DNA of 11,347 bases from Candidatus Aegiribacteria sp. GTDB taxonomy: Bacteria; Fermentibacterota; Fermentibacteria; Fermentibacterales; JCC-6. The translations under genes were made by a program, and so were the position numbers. This document shows, one piece after another, positions 1 to 6,714 of the stretch. Position 1 is the first letter of the stretch; the number at the start of each line of letters is the position of its first letter. The stretch covers positions 1 through 11,347 of the forward strand of contig DAOWFD010000295.1 in the NCBI GenBank assembly GCA_030638185.1, given 5' to 3'. The notes under the pieces are model-generated. The model was not told where the DNA came from, made no database searches, and saw nothing but the letters and a program-made list of their open reading frames with translations.

Positions 1-618
1 AAATGGATTTCACCCCCCGGCAGTAATCTCTATCTTTCCATTATTCTCAGACCCGAGGTTTCGCCGGCTGAAGCATCACAGATACCCGTTCTGTCGGTTA
101 TGGCGTCCATCAGGGCTCTTGAGCGTATGGTTTCCGATCTCCCCCTCGGGATAAAGTGGCCCAACGATATCTACTGCCGCGGCAGAAAGATCAGCGGTAC
201 TCTGTGTGAAATGAAGGCCGAGATAGACAGGGTGAATCACGTTGTTGTGGGTACGGGAATAAACGTCAATATGAAGCCCTCCGATGATTCCATCCGGGAT
301 ATTGCCACTTCACTGTTCATGGAGACCGGAAGTGAATACTCAAGGGTAAGACTTGCGGCGTTTCTGCTTGATGAATTCGAGAGGGTATACAACAGGTGGT
401 TATCCGAGGGAAACCTGGAATTCATCATCGATGAGTGGGACGAGTATTCGGTGTTGAAAGGTATGCAGATTGACGTAAGGACCACGACCAGGATTGTCAG
501 CGGAAAAGCTATGGGGATTGCGCGTAATGGAGCACTGAGGCTTCAACTACCCGATGGTACAATACGTTTGGTATATGCGGGAGATGTCACTCTACGCGGA
601 GCTTCTACTGACATCTGA
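1..618 (+). CDS. birA: Biotin--[acetyl-CoA-carboxylase] ligase (BirA), 5' end missing
   Basis: The reading frame is open from base 1, so the gene begins upstream; 205 codons plus TGA are present. The product activates biotin as biotinyl-5'-AMP and transfers it to the lysine of biotin carboxyl carrier proteins. The window starts inside the biotin-loop/catalytic core (KWISPPGSNLYLS, matching the usual W.SP.G.LY.S). The family signature GIKWPNDI lies at about nt 148-171, with KISGTLCEM after it and VVVGTGINVNM near nt 241-273. The last ~45 residues form the small SH3-like C-terminal domain (GKAMGIARNGALRL ... YAGDVTLR). The N-terminus is outside the window, so I cannot tell whether it has the winged-helix domain of repressor-type BirA. 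Its place at the head of the biotin genes makes a regulatory role plausible. bioB starts 10 nt after its stop codon. Confidence 0.95.
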   Translation, partial: KWISPPGSNLYLSIILRPEVSPAEASQIPVLSVMASIRALERMVSDLPLGIKWPNDIYCRGRKISGTLCEMKAEIDRVNHVVVGTGINVNMKPSDDSIRDIATSLFMETGSEYSRVRLAAFLLDEFERVYNRWLSEGNLEFIIDEWDEYSVLKGMQIDVRTTTRIVSGKAMGIARNGALRLQLPDGTIRLVYAGDVTLRGASTDI

Positions 619-628
619 GAACAATAGT

Positions 629-1561
629 ATGAAGATTGTCACTCCAACCGGAGCTCATGAAATCCTTAAGACCCCTGAAAGCCGGATTCAATCATTGCTT
701 TCACTCAGCGATGAAATGAGAGCAGAAAGGTTTTCAGACAGGATTTCATTCTGCTCGATAATCAATGCAAAATCGGGGCTCTGCACTGAAGATTGTACCT
801 TCTGTGCCCAGTCATTCGTTAGTTCAGTCCCCCACAGGTCTTACCCGATGCTGGATACCCACATCATACTGTCTGCACGGAAGAAAGCCGGTAAACTTGG
901 AGCAGGACATTTTTCAATTGTGACCAGCGGTGGTTCTCCTACCGAAAAAGAACTGGATTATATCTGCGGAATAATATCCCGGGGGGAAGATGAAAAACCC
1001 TTCTGGTGTGCTTCCCTGGGAATTCTTTCCCTGCGGCAGTTGACGCTTCTGAAGGATGCCGGTCTTCAAAGGTATCACCATAACCTGGAGACTGAAAGAA
1101 CATACTTCCCCCGTATCTGTACAACCCATGCATGGCGGGACAGGGTCAATACTGTCAGCATGGCTAAACTTGCCGGATTGGAAGTCTGCTCCGGAGGGAT
1201 CATTGGCCTTGGAGAGAGCCTTCATCAGAGGGTAGGCATGGCTTTCCAGCTCAGGGATCTGAAAGTTGATTCTATTGCGCTGAATTTTCTTATTCCGCTG
1301 GAAGGCACGGGAATCTGCTCCAGGCAGGAACACCTTTCACCAGTTGATATGCTGAAAACAATTGTCATGTTCGGAATGGTCTGCGCGAATTCAGAACTGC
1401 GTCTCTGTGCCGGCAGAGAAATGCTGGGCGGATATGAAAAGGAGATATTCAGAGCCGGGGTCACGGGGATAATGTCCGGTAATCTTTTAACAACGTCCGG
1501 TTCACGGATTCAGGATGATCTTGAACTGCTGGAAGCCGCGGGAAGAGTACCGGCATTATGA
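629..1561 (+). CDS. bioB: Biotin synthase (radical SAM), with a substituted auxiliary-cluster ligand
   Basis: This radical-SAM enzyme inserts sulfur into dethiobiotin in the last step of biotin synthesis. I chose ATG 629 (310 aa), 10 nt past birA; upstream in-frame starts at 554-584 would lie inside birA and have no proper ribosome site. The SAM-cluster motif CTEDCTFC gives C52, C56 and C59. Other family landmarks are YHHNLET (YNHNLDT in E. coli), EVCSGGIIGLGE with C187 (= E. coli C188), FWCASLG with C127 (= C128), and LRLCAGRE with R258 (= R260). The E. coli C97 position is Ser (S96, codon 914-916, in GHFSIVTSG), and an extra Cys, C260, sits two residues after R258. E. coli BioB holds its sacrificial cluster with C97, C128, C188 and R260, so the cluster here must be held differently. 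The stop overlaps the bioF start (ATGA). Biotin synthase identity is certain; the cluster type is inference. Confidence 0.96.
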   Translation: MKIVTPTGAHEILKTPESRIQSLLSLSDEMRAERFSDRISFCSIINAKSGLCTEDCTFCAQSFVSSVPHRSYPMLDTHIILSARKKAGKLGAGHFSIVTSGGSPTEKELDYICGIISRGEDEKPFWCASLGILSLRQLTLLKDAGLQRYHHNLETERTYFPRICTTHAWRDRVNTVSMAKLAGLEVCSGGIIGLGESLHQRVGMAFQLRDLKVDSIALNFLIPLEGTGICSRQEHLSPVDMLKTIVMFGMVCANSELRLCAGREMLGGYEKEIFRAGVTGIMSGNLLTTSGSRIQDDLELLEAAGRVPAL

Positions 1562-2673
1562 GAACCTACAGACGGGATCTGAGCAGGATCGCAAAGGAAG
1601 GTCTTACAAGGAGACTTAAGGTAAGAAGATCGGATATGCTTGAGTTCTCATCAAATGACTATCTGGGGCTCGCAGGTCATCCCCTGCTGAAAGAAGCATC
1701 CATAAGGGCGATAGAAATGTACGGCTCCAGCGTTGCTGCATCCAGACTTATGTCGGGTAACATCAGTCTTCATGAAGAACTGGAAAGCGATCTTGCCCGG
1801 TTGACCGGTATGGAATCAGCTCTGCTTTTCGGCAGCGGATTTCTGGCGAATACCGGGCTTCTATACTCGATTACGTCCAGTGATGATCTTGTGTTTGCAG
1901 ATAAACTCAATCATGCCAGTCTTGTTGACGGAGCGCTGCTCAGCAGGGCCGGGGTATTCAGATACAGACACTGTGATACGGACCACCTGGAGTATTTCCT
2001 CGCAAACAGAACCTGCAGGGGAAACCGTTTCATCGTAACCGATTCCCTATTCAGTATGGACGGTGACATTGCTCCGCTCCGGAAGCTGGAGGAATTGTCC
2101 ATGCGTTACGACTGCAATCTCATAGTTGATGAAGCCCATGCAATAGGGGTTTTCGGGAACGGGGGAGGGATATGCAGGGAGTATGGCGTAAGGCCTCATG
2201 CTGTAATCGGTACTCTGAGTAAAGCTCTTGGAAGCTACGGCGGGTTTGTTGCAGGTAATACGGAACTTATTCAGTACCTGATCAACAGTGCAAGGACCTT
2301 CATCTATTCCACAGGACTGCCGCCTGCAGCTCCCGCCGCTGCCCTGAAGGCTCTTGATCTTATCGAATCTCAGCCTGATTCCGGAAAAAAACTGCTAAAT
2401 ATGGCTGCCGATTTCAGAGGAATGATAGAATCCTCCGGTTTTTCTACTTCACCGTCTGAATCACAGATAGTGCCTGTTCGTGTGGGAGAGAACCGCAAAG
2501 CCGTCGCCCTCTCGGAACACCTTGAGAGGAACTGTATTTCGGCTGTGGCTATCAGGCCACCTACTGTACCTGCCGGAACGGCACGGATAAGGCTTTCAGT
2601 TACGCTCAGTCATTCCCGGAAGGATCTCAATTATGCTGCTTCGATCCTGAGCTCCATCAATGGCGACAGGTAG
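1558..2673 (+). CDS. bioF: 8-amino-7-oxononanoate synthase
   Basis: This PLP-dependent alpha-oxoamine synthase condenses pimeloyl-ACP (or -CoA) with L-alanine to give 8-amino-7-oxononanoate (KAPA), releasing CO2. It has 371 aa, close to the usual ~385. Visible landmarks are FSSNDYLGLAGHP near residue 30, the substrate/PLP region LFGSGFLANTG near 90, NHASLVDGA with its ring-stacking His, VDEAHAIGVFG with D191 and H194, and GTLSKALGSYGG with the Schiff-base lysine K222. These match E. coli BioF D204, H207 and K236 with a constant offset. The start overlaps the bioB stop by 4 nt (ATGA), and a GGGAAGAG-like purine stretch upstream can serve as ribosome site. The close relative 2-amino-3-ketobutyrate ligase has the same fold; the position in a biotin operon decides for BioF. 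Confidence 0.95.
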   Translation: MRTYRRDLSRIAKEGLTRRLKVRRSDMLEFSSNDYLGLAGHPLLKEASIRAIEMYGSSVAASRLMSGNISLHEELESDLARLTGMESALLFGSGFLANTGLLYSITSSDDLVFADKLNHASLVDGALLSRAGVFRYRHCDTDHLEYFLANRTCRGNRFIVTDSLFSMDGDIAPLRKLEELSMRYDCNLIVDEAHAIGVFGNGGGICREYGVRPHAVIGTLSKALGSYGGFVAGNTELIQYLINSARTFIYSTGLPPAAPAAALKALDLIESQPDSGKKLLNMAADFRGMIESSGFSTSPSESQIVPVRVGENRKAVALSEHLERNCISAVAIRPPTVPAGTARIRLSVTLSHSRKDLNYAASILSSINGDR

Positions 2674-3362
2674 TGAAACTCTTTCTAGTGTCAGGCTGGG
2701 CAACGAAAAGCACTTTCTGGAACGCTGTTATGGAAATTCTTACGGATGAACTGGATGCTGAATTAGTTGACTGGTGGAAAGCGATGGATGGAGAACTGGA
2801 GGTGAAAATAGCAGAAAGTTCTGAAAGGTGCATTGTGGCGGGCTGGTCAATGGGAGGACAGATCGCCCTCCGGGCGGCAGCCGCTCATCCCGATAACCTT
2901 ACTGGCCTGTTCCTTGTGTCATCTATGTCCTGTCTTGTTGAACATGGCGGGAGACCGGGGGTTTCAAGTAGAACACCGAATCAGATAAAAGAAATACTTG
3001 AGAGGAACAGAAGGGTTTATCTCAGAGCATTTTTCACGCAGTGTCTCCATCCCATGAAGGATGTCGTGATCATCGGGAACCTGCTGAATGATTCAGATTC
3101 CTTTTCAATGGGGACTCTGCTTGCAGGACTGGAATACATGGCTGAGACGGAGGCCGGGCTTACACTTGAAGTTCCATTGATGGCGGTTCATGGCAGGGAT
3201 GACAATGTAATCCCCTGGGAGTGCAGTGAATACATCAGCAGGCATACCGCTCATTCCGAGGTTGAGTACATTGAAAAGACCGGGCATCTGCTGCCTGTTG
3301 TTAAACCCGAAATAGTGGGGAATCTGCTGAATGGATTCAGTGAATACTGTATTGCCCGATAA
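2673..3362 (+). CDS. bioH: Pimeloyl-ACP methyl ester carboxylesterase, BioH-like
   Basis: An alpha/beta-hydrolase of 229 aa. Its likely role is to remove the methyl ester from pimeloyl-ACP methyl ester, ending the elongation that BioC starts. The GTG start shares one base with the bioF TAG stop; no in-frame ATG exists nearby. The complete catalytic triad is visible: S59 in the nucleophile elbow AGWSMGGQ, D177 in VHGRDDNVIP, and H205 in EKTGHLLPV. Residues 1-10 (MKLFLVSGWA) match the first strand and oxyanion loop of the family (HGWG in E. coli BioH, which has 256 aa). Residues ~95-160 form the mobile cap region. The assignment to BioH rather than a generic hydrolase rests on the GWSxGG motif and on the position next to bioC. 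BioG, BioK, BioJ and BioV are non-orthologous enzymes for the same step; the sequence resembles BioH most. Its 3' end overlaps bioC by 32 nt. Confidence 0.85.
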   Translation: MKLFLVSGWATKSTFWNAVMEILTDELDAELVDWWKAMDGELEVKIAESSERCIVAGWSMGGQIALRAAAAHPDNLTGLFLVSSMSCLVEHGGRPGVSSRTPNQIKEILERNRRVYLRAFFTQCLHPMKDVVIIGNLLNDSDSFSMGTLLAGLEYMAETEAGLTLEVPLMAVHGRDDNVIPWECSEYISRHTAHSEVEYIEKTGHLLPVVKPEIVGNLLNGFSEYCIAR

Positions 3363-4137
3363 GGCAGCCGTTGAATGCAGCTTCTCCGAAGCAGCCATTC
3401 TGTACGACAGGTATGCAGACCACCACAGGATAATTGCGAAAAGACTTCTGGAGTTTATTCGCCCGGATGCTGCGGCCGGATCAATCCTTGAAATAGGTTG
3501 TGGTACGGGAATTCTCACGGAAAAGCTGCTTGACCGCTTTCCTGATTCCAATGTAACAGCGCTGGATATTTCCCTGGACATGGTTGACCGCTGCAGGTCG
3601 AAACTGAACTTGTCAAGGCGCTTATCCTTTCTGGTGGCCGATGCTGAGGAGTACTGCAGAGGGGGGGACAGGTACGATCTTGTGGTATCCAGCTGCTCCC
3701 TTCAGTGGTTTCACGATAGAAGACGTTTCATTGAGAGCATATATGCCATGCTGGAGGCCGGAGGAAGTTGCCTTATGGCTATTCCCGTTCGAGGAATGTT
3801 ACATGAGCTTGTAGAAAGCTGCATCTGCGGAGCCCGCACGGCGATGCGCCAGCTGGATCTGGATACAGGAAAGGAATGGAAAACGCGCTTTGAGAAAAGC
3901 GGAATGGATATCCTGTCAAGTTCAGTTGAAAGTGTTTCATGCGTATACAACCATCCGATTGAAGTACTCAAGGCGATAAGAGGAATCGGAGCCGGTATCG
4001 ATCAGAGTCCGGCCTTTCTGAAAACAGGAGACATGAAGAAGATAACGGAGTACTACAGCAGGCATTTTCAGGTGGACAGTTTCGGAAAAGTCTCATCGAC
4101 GTACAGAATTCTATACGTTCTCGGAAGGAAGGTGTAA
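3331..4137 (+). CDS. bioC: Malonyl-ACP O-methyltransferase
   Basis: This SAM-dependent class I methyltransferase of 268 aa methylates the free carboxyl of malonyl-ACP so that fatty acid synthesis can extend it to pimeloyl-ACP methyl ester. The N-terminus CSFSEAAILYDRYADHHR is the family's lead helix (F..AA..Y...A). SAM motif I is ILEIGCGTGILTEKL (residues 52-66), followed by the acidic end of strand 2 (TALDIS, D79), then ADAEEY near 103-108 and VVSSCSLQWFHD (118-129), typical of BioC. ATG 3331 lies inside the end of the bioH-like gene, 32 nt before that gene's last base. A GTGGGGAA stretch at 3315-3322 is a well-spaced ribosome site and supports this start; later GTG (3340) and TTG (3352) codons are alternatives. 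The pairing of bioC with a bioH-like gene supports both assignments. Confidence 0.93.
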   Translation: MDSVNTVLPDKAAVECSFSEAAILYDRYADHHRIIAKRLLEFIRPDAAAGSILEIGCGTGILTEKLLDRFPDSNVTALDISLDMVDRCRSKLNLSRRLSFLVADAEEYCRGGDRYDLVVSSCSLQWFHDRRRFIESIYAMLEAGGSCLMAIPVRGMLHELVESCICGARTAMRQLDLDTGKEWKTRFEKSGMDILSSSVESVSCVYNHPIEVLKAIRGIGAGIDQSPAFLKTGDMKKITEYYSRHFQVDSFGKVSSTYRILYVLGRKV

Positions 4138-4853
4138 TGGTGCGCGGCGTGTTCGTAACCGGTACAGGCACCGGTGTAGGCAAGACACTGGTTGCCGCCG
4201 GGCTTCTGAAAGCCTTCAGAGATTCTCGGGTGTCCGCTCTTCCAGTTAAACCTGTTCAGACAGGATGCCCTTTGATCGCAGGCAGGCTCTCATCTCCTGA
4301 TCTTGAATTCAGCCTGAAGTCTGCGGGTCTTTCGCCCGGCGAGTCTCTAAAGAATCTGATGTGTCCGTTCCGATACGGCCCCGCTTGTTCGCCTCATCTC
4401 GCTGGAAGGATATCCGGTATTCATCCTGATATAGGAAGCATCATTGTAAAGATGAAGCAATTATGGAACAGCTGCGATTTTCTGGTTGCCGAGGGGGCAG
4501 GGGGCATTCTGGTGCCACTTAATGACAGCGAGAAAATGCTGGATCTCATGGTTGAACTGGGCTGGCCGGTAGTCCTTGTAGCCAGGGGAGACCTGGGCAC
4601 TATAAATCATTCACTGCTTTCGCTTGCGGTTCTTGAAAATGCCGGATTGCAAACTGCAGCAGTAGTTGTAAACCACCTTACAGAGGACATTTCAATGGTA
4701 ACAAAGGATAATCCCCGGGCAATAGCCCGGTACGGCTGCGTATCCCGGATAGTGGAGATCCCGCATATGCGGAACCTGGAAGAATCAGTCGGTGATCCTT
4801 CTTTCATGGAAACCATGTCTGGGTTGAGCCGGGGCATCATGGAGCGGTCATGA
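4137..4853 (+). CDS. bioD: ATP-dependent dethiobiotin synthetase
   Basis: It closes the ureido ring of 7,8-diaminononanoate with CO2 and ATP to form dethiobiotin. It has 238 aa (E. coli BioD1 about 225). The P-loop variant GTGTGVGKT sits at residues 9-17 with K16, followed by PVKPVQTG with K38 (E. coli K37), PDLEF with D55 (E. coli D54), and EGAGGILVPL at 119-128, which holds the conserved Glu. All catalytic landmarks of the family are present. The ATG start shares one base with the bioC TAA, and a strong purine-rich site, GGAAGGAAGG, lies just upstream (4122-4132). The 3' end overlaps bioA by 4 nt (ATGA). Confidence 0.96.
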   Translation: MVRGVFVTGTGTGVGKTLVAAGLLKAFRDSRVSALPVKPVQTGCPLIAGRLSSPDLEFSLKSAGLSPGESLKNLMCPFRYGPACSPHLAGRISGIHPDIGSIIVKMKQLWNSCDFLVAEGAGGILVPLNDSEKMLDLMVELGWPVVLVARGDLGTINHSLLSLAVLENAGLQTAAVVVNHLTEDISMVTKDNPRAIARYGCVSRIVEIPHMRNLEESVGDPSFMETMSGLSRGIMERS

Positions 4854-6205
4854 ACAGAACGGAGAATTTTCGTAGGAAGGATATCAGCCATTTCTGGCAT
4901 CCCTATACCGATATCAATTCTCTTGAACGGAGAGAGTTTCCTGTCATTGAAAAGGCTGAAGGTGTCTATCTGATAGATACCGAGGGACACAGGCTGCTTG
5001 ACGGAATCAGTTCATGGTGGTGCGTGAATCTGGGACACAGCCATCCGGATATTGTCGGTGCCATCAGGAAACAGTCAGGGATGCTTCAGAGCTCGATCAC
5101 CGCCGGTATGTCACATACAGGGGTTATCAAACTTTCGGAAAAGATAGCTGCCATCGCGCCCGGGAACCTCTCAAGAGTTTACTACGCATCTGATGGAGCC
5201 TGTTCGGTAGAAGCGGCAATGAGGATATCATTGCAGTACTGGTGGAACCGGGGAAAGCCGGAAAAGAGGAAGATGATATCTCTGTCCGGTGGATACCACG
5301 GTGATACGCTCGGCTGTGCGGGACTGGGATACATCGGCAGGTTTCATAAATCGGTGGAGCATGTTCTTAATAGATCAATAACAGCCGAATCGCCACATTG
5401 CTTTCACTGCAGATACCATAGGAAGCCAGAAGATTGCGCGCTGGAATGCTTCACCTCGATGGAGAAGGCAATAACTGAACATTCCCGTTCTACTGCCGCG
5501 GTAATAGTGGAACCTGTATGTCAGGGTGCGGCGGGCATGAGAATCTACCCGCCCGGATATACAGCGCGGCTTAGAAAACTCTGTGATGAGAACGATGTTT
5601 TGCTTATCCTGGATGAAATCGCGGTGGGATTCGGCCGGACCGGCAAAATGTTCGCGTCGGAGCTTGCAGGAATAGTGCCGGACATGATGTGCATTGGAAA
5701 GGGGCTTACCGGAGGATCGCTTCCAATGAGCGCCGTTGTTACGTCAGAAGAAATTTACGATGCCTTCAGAAGTGATTCCCGGATGGATAGAACCTTTTAC
5801 CACGGACATACATTCTGCGGTAATCCCATTGCGGCAGCCGCCGCATGTGCTGCCATAGACGTATATGAGAGGGATAACGTTCTTGGAAATGTCGAGATGC
5901 TTTCGGAAATGCTCTCGGAGGCGTTCAGCAGGTACAGGAGCATTCCGGGGGTTCACGGATCAACAGCTCTTGGCTGCATGAGCGCACTGGAGATAAGCGA
6001 CGAGAGCGGTGGTGCGGGAACCGCTCTCAGGATTACCGATACCGCCCGTAGAAAAGGGTTGTTCATCCGACCACTGGGTTCGGTGCTCTATCTATGGCCT
6101 CCCCTGGTTACAGGGAAGAGGGAAATGGAGAAAATGCTGCGTATCTTCGAAGACGCCCTTATTAAGAATCTGGTTCAAAAACAAATACAGGTACATCCAC
6201 TGTAA
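4850..6205 (+). CDS. bioA: Adenosylmethionine--8-amino-7-oxononanoate aminotransferase (DAPA synthase)
   Basis: A class III PLP aminotransferase of 451 aa. It converts KAPA to 7,8-diaminononanoate, usually with SAM as the amino donor. Landmarks are HFWHPYTD (14-21), DGISSWWCVNLGHSHP (51-66; the SSWW pair is specific for BioA), SGGYHGDTLG (146-155), LDEIAVGFGRTGK with PLP-binding D255, CIGKGLTGGSLP with Schiff-base K284, HGHTFCGNP, and IRPLGSVLYLWPP near the C-terminus (E. coli IRPFGKLIYLMPP). A GGAG at 4841-4844 places ATG 4850 well, overlapping bioD by 4 nt. An insert at residues 184-200 carries four cysteines (C184, C187, C196, C200) that E. coli BioA lacks. This is the last biotin gene; no hairpin with a T-run follows it. 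Confidence 0.96.
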   Translation: MNRTENFRRKDISHFWHPYTDINSLERREFPVIEKAEGVYLIDTEGHRLLDGISSWWCVNLGHSHPDIVGAIRKQSGMLQSSITAGMSHTGVIKLSEKIAAIAPGNLSRVYYASDGACSVEAAMRISLQYWWNRGKPEKRKMISLSGGYHGDTLGCAGLGYIGRFHKSVEHVLNRSITAESPHCFHCRYHRKPEDCALECFTSMEKAITEHSRSTAAVIVEPVCQGAAGMRIYPPGYTARLRKLCDENDVLLILDEIAVGFGRTGKMFASELAGIVPDMMCIGKGLTGGSLPMSAVVTSEEIYDAFRSDSRMDRTFYHGHTFCGNPIAAAAACAAIDVYERDNVLGNVEMLSEMLSEAFSRYRSIPGVHGSTALGCMSALEISDESGGAGTALRITDTARRKGLFIRPLGSVLYLWPPLVTGKREMEKMLRIFEDALIKNLVQKQIQVHPL

Positions 6206-6323
6206 ATGCAAAGGCGAAACGAGAAAAATAGTCCATTTAATAGTATTGACAAAACCCTAAGGAGTCATCCCTTTCGCATCACGGAGAATTCTATTCAGTT
6301 AAAGTATCCATTGAATTATCTTT

Positions 6324-6338
6324 CATGCAAATTGCATG
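6324..6338. repeat. 15-bp palindrome, possible operator
   Basis: CATGCAAATTGCATG is a perfect palindrome with 7-bp arms around one central A. Further ATGCAA copies occur at 6206-6211 and 6345-6350 on the same strand. No T-run follows, so it is not an intrinsic terminator. A DNA-binding site for a dimeric regulator is possible; function unknown. Confidence 0.35.
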
Positions 6339-6405
6339 GGATCAATGCAAAGCGCAATAGCGTTATCTCAAAAATAGAAATATACGCAGCGATTACAGTG
6401 GTGTT

Positions 6406-6449
6406 TGTTTAACGATTATTTGTTGGAAAATAATATGCTTTGTTAAACA
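6406..6449. repeat. Inverted repeat (8-bp arms) flanking a possible promoter
   Basis: TGTTTAAC at 6406-6413 and GTTAAACA at 6442-6449 are perfect reverse complements separated by 28 AT-rich bases that include TAATAT (6431-6436). The dyad lies 20-80 nt upstream of the GTG 6484 ribosome site, where a promoter would be expected. With AT-rich arms and a free spacer, chance occurrence is not negligible. Confidence 0.25.
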
Positions 6450-6483
6450 TATAGAACTAACAGATCCCTGAAGGGGGTGTGTT

Positions 6484-6714
6484 GTGAATTTTCCAGTAAA
6501 ATTGCATTTACTTCTTACTTTGCTTGTGATTACTCCCTTATTACAGGCGAATACTTTCTTCAGAGCAATAGGATATCTGACACACGCCGTTTTATTACAT
6601 CAGACGTACACGCAATCGCGTTCTGCTTACGGTCTCATGAGACCAGAGGAGGAAAGAAATGCGCTCAAGAAATATACTCTTCACCATTTCACTGATAGTA
6701 CTTACACAGTTTGA
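6484..6714 (+). CDS. Possible small exported protein or leader ORF
   Basis: A 76-codon frame with a GTG start 6 nt after AAGGGGG (6471-6477), a good ribosome site. The first 22 residues look like a signal peptide: MNFPVK, then the hydrophobic run LHLLLTLLVITPLL, then QA. The rest has no motif I recognise and no low-complexity bias. The last 56 nt overlap the start of the large secreted protein gene in another frame. It could be a true small secreted protein, a translated leader coupling to 6659, or the decayed start of an older secreted-protein gene. The good ribosome site and signal-like start are seen directly; expression is inferred and doubtful. Confidence 0.3.
   Translation: MNFPVKLHLLLTLLVITPLLQANTFFRAIGYLTHAVLLHQTYTQSRSAYGLMRPEEERNALKKYTLHHFTDSTYTV
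6631..6644. repeat. 14-bp perfect palindrome abutting the ribosome site of the next gene
   Basis: GGTCTCATGAGACC is a perfect even palindrome. It ends exactly where the ribosome-site stretch AGAGGAGGAAAG (6645-6656) for ATG 6659 begins. In RNA it could fold as a 5-bp stem (GGTCT/AGACC) with a CATG loop next to the Shine-Dalgarno sequence; in DNA it could be an operator. Function not known. Confidence 0.35.

Larger units (their letters stand above)
6206..6658 (+). other. AT-rich intergenic region between bioA and the secreted repeat protein
   Basis: A 453-nt stretch clearly richer in A+T than the flanking genes. It holds three inverted repeats (listed separately), a purine-rich ribosome-site-like AAGGGGGTG at 6471-6479 and a possible short ORF from GTG 6484. 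A TTGACA hexamer at 6246-6251 has no good -10 partner at 16-18 nt. TAATAT at 6431-6436 and TATAGA at 6450-6455 are possible -10 boxes without convincing -35 boxes. I see no terminator for the biotin operon. A 68-codon frame starting at 6206 looks like random translation. The promoter for the secreted protein most likely lies here. Confidence 0.6.

Noticed and set aside
237..485. Open frames on the opposite strand inside the biotin genes (e.g. 237-485, 914-1333, 3105-3581, 4607-4990, all -)
   Set aside because: They lie antisense to strongly supported genes, have no family-like motifs and no upstream ribosome sites; they follow from the codon use of the real genes.
554..628. Upstream extension of bioB to ATG 554, 575 or 584
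   Set aside because: It would lie inside the conserved C-terminal domain of birA, and the extra residues do not resemble any BioB N-terminus.
6206..6412. 68-codon frame right after bioA
   Set aside because: No ribosome site, no recognisable motif and AT-rich random-looking composition.
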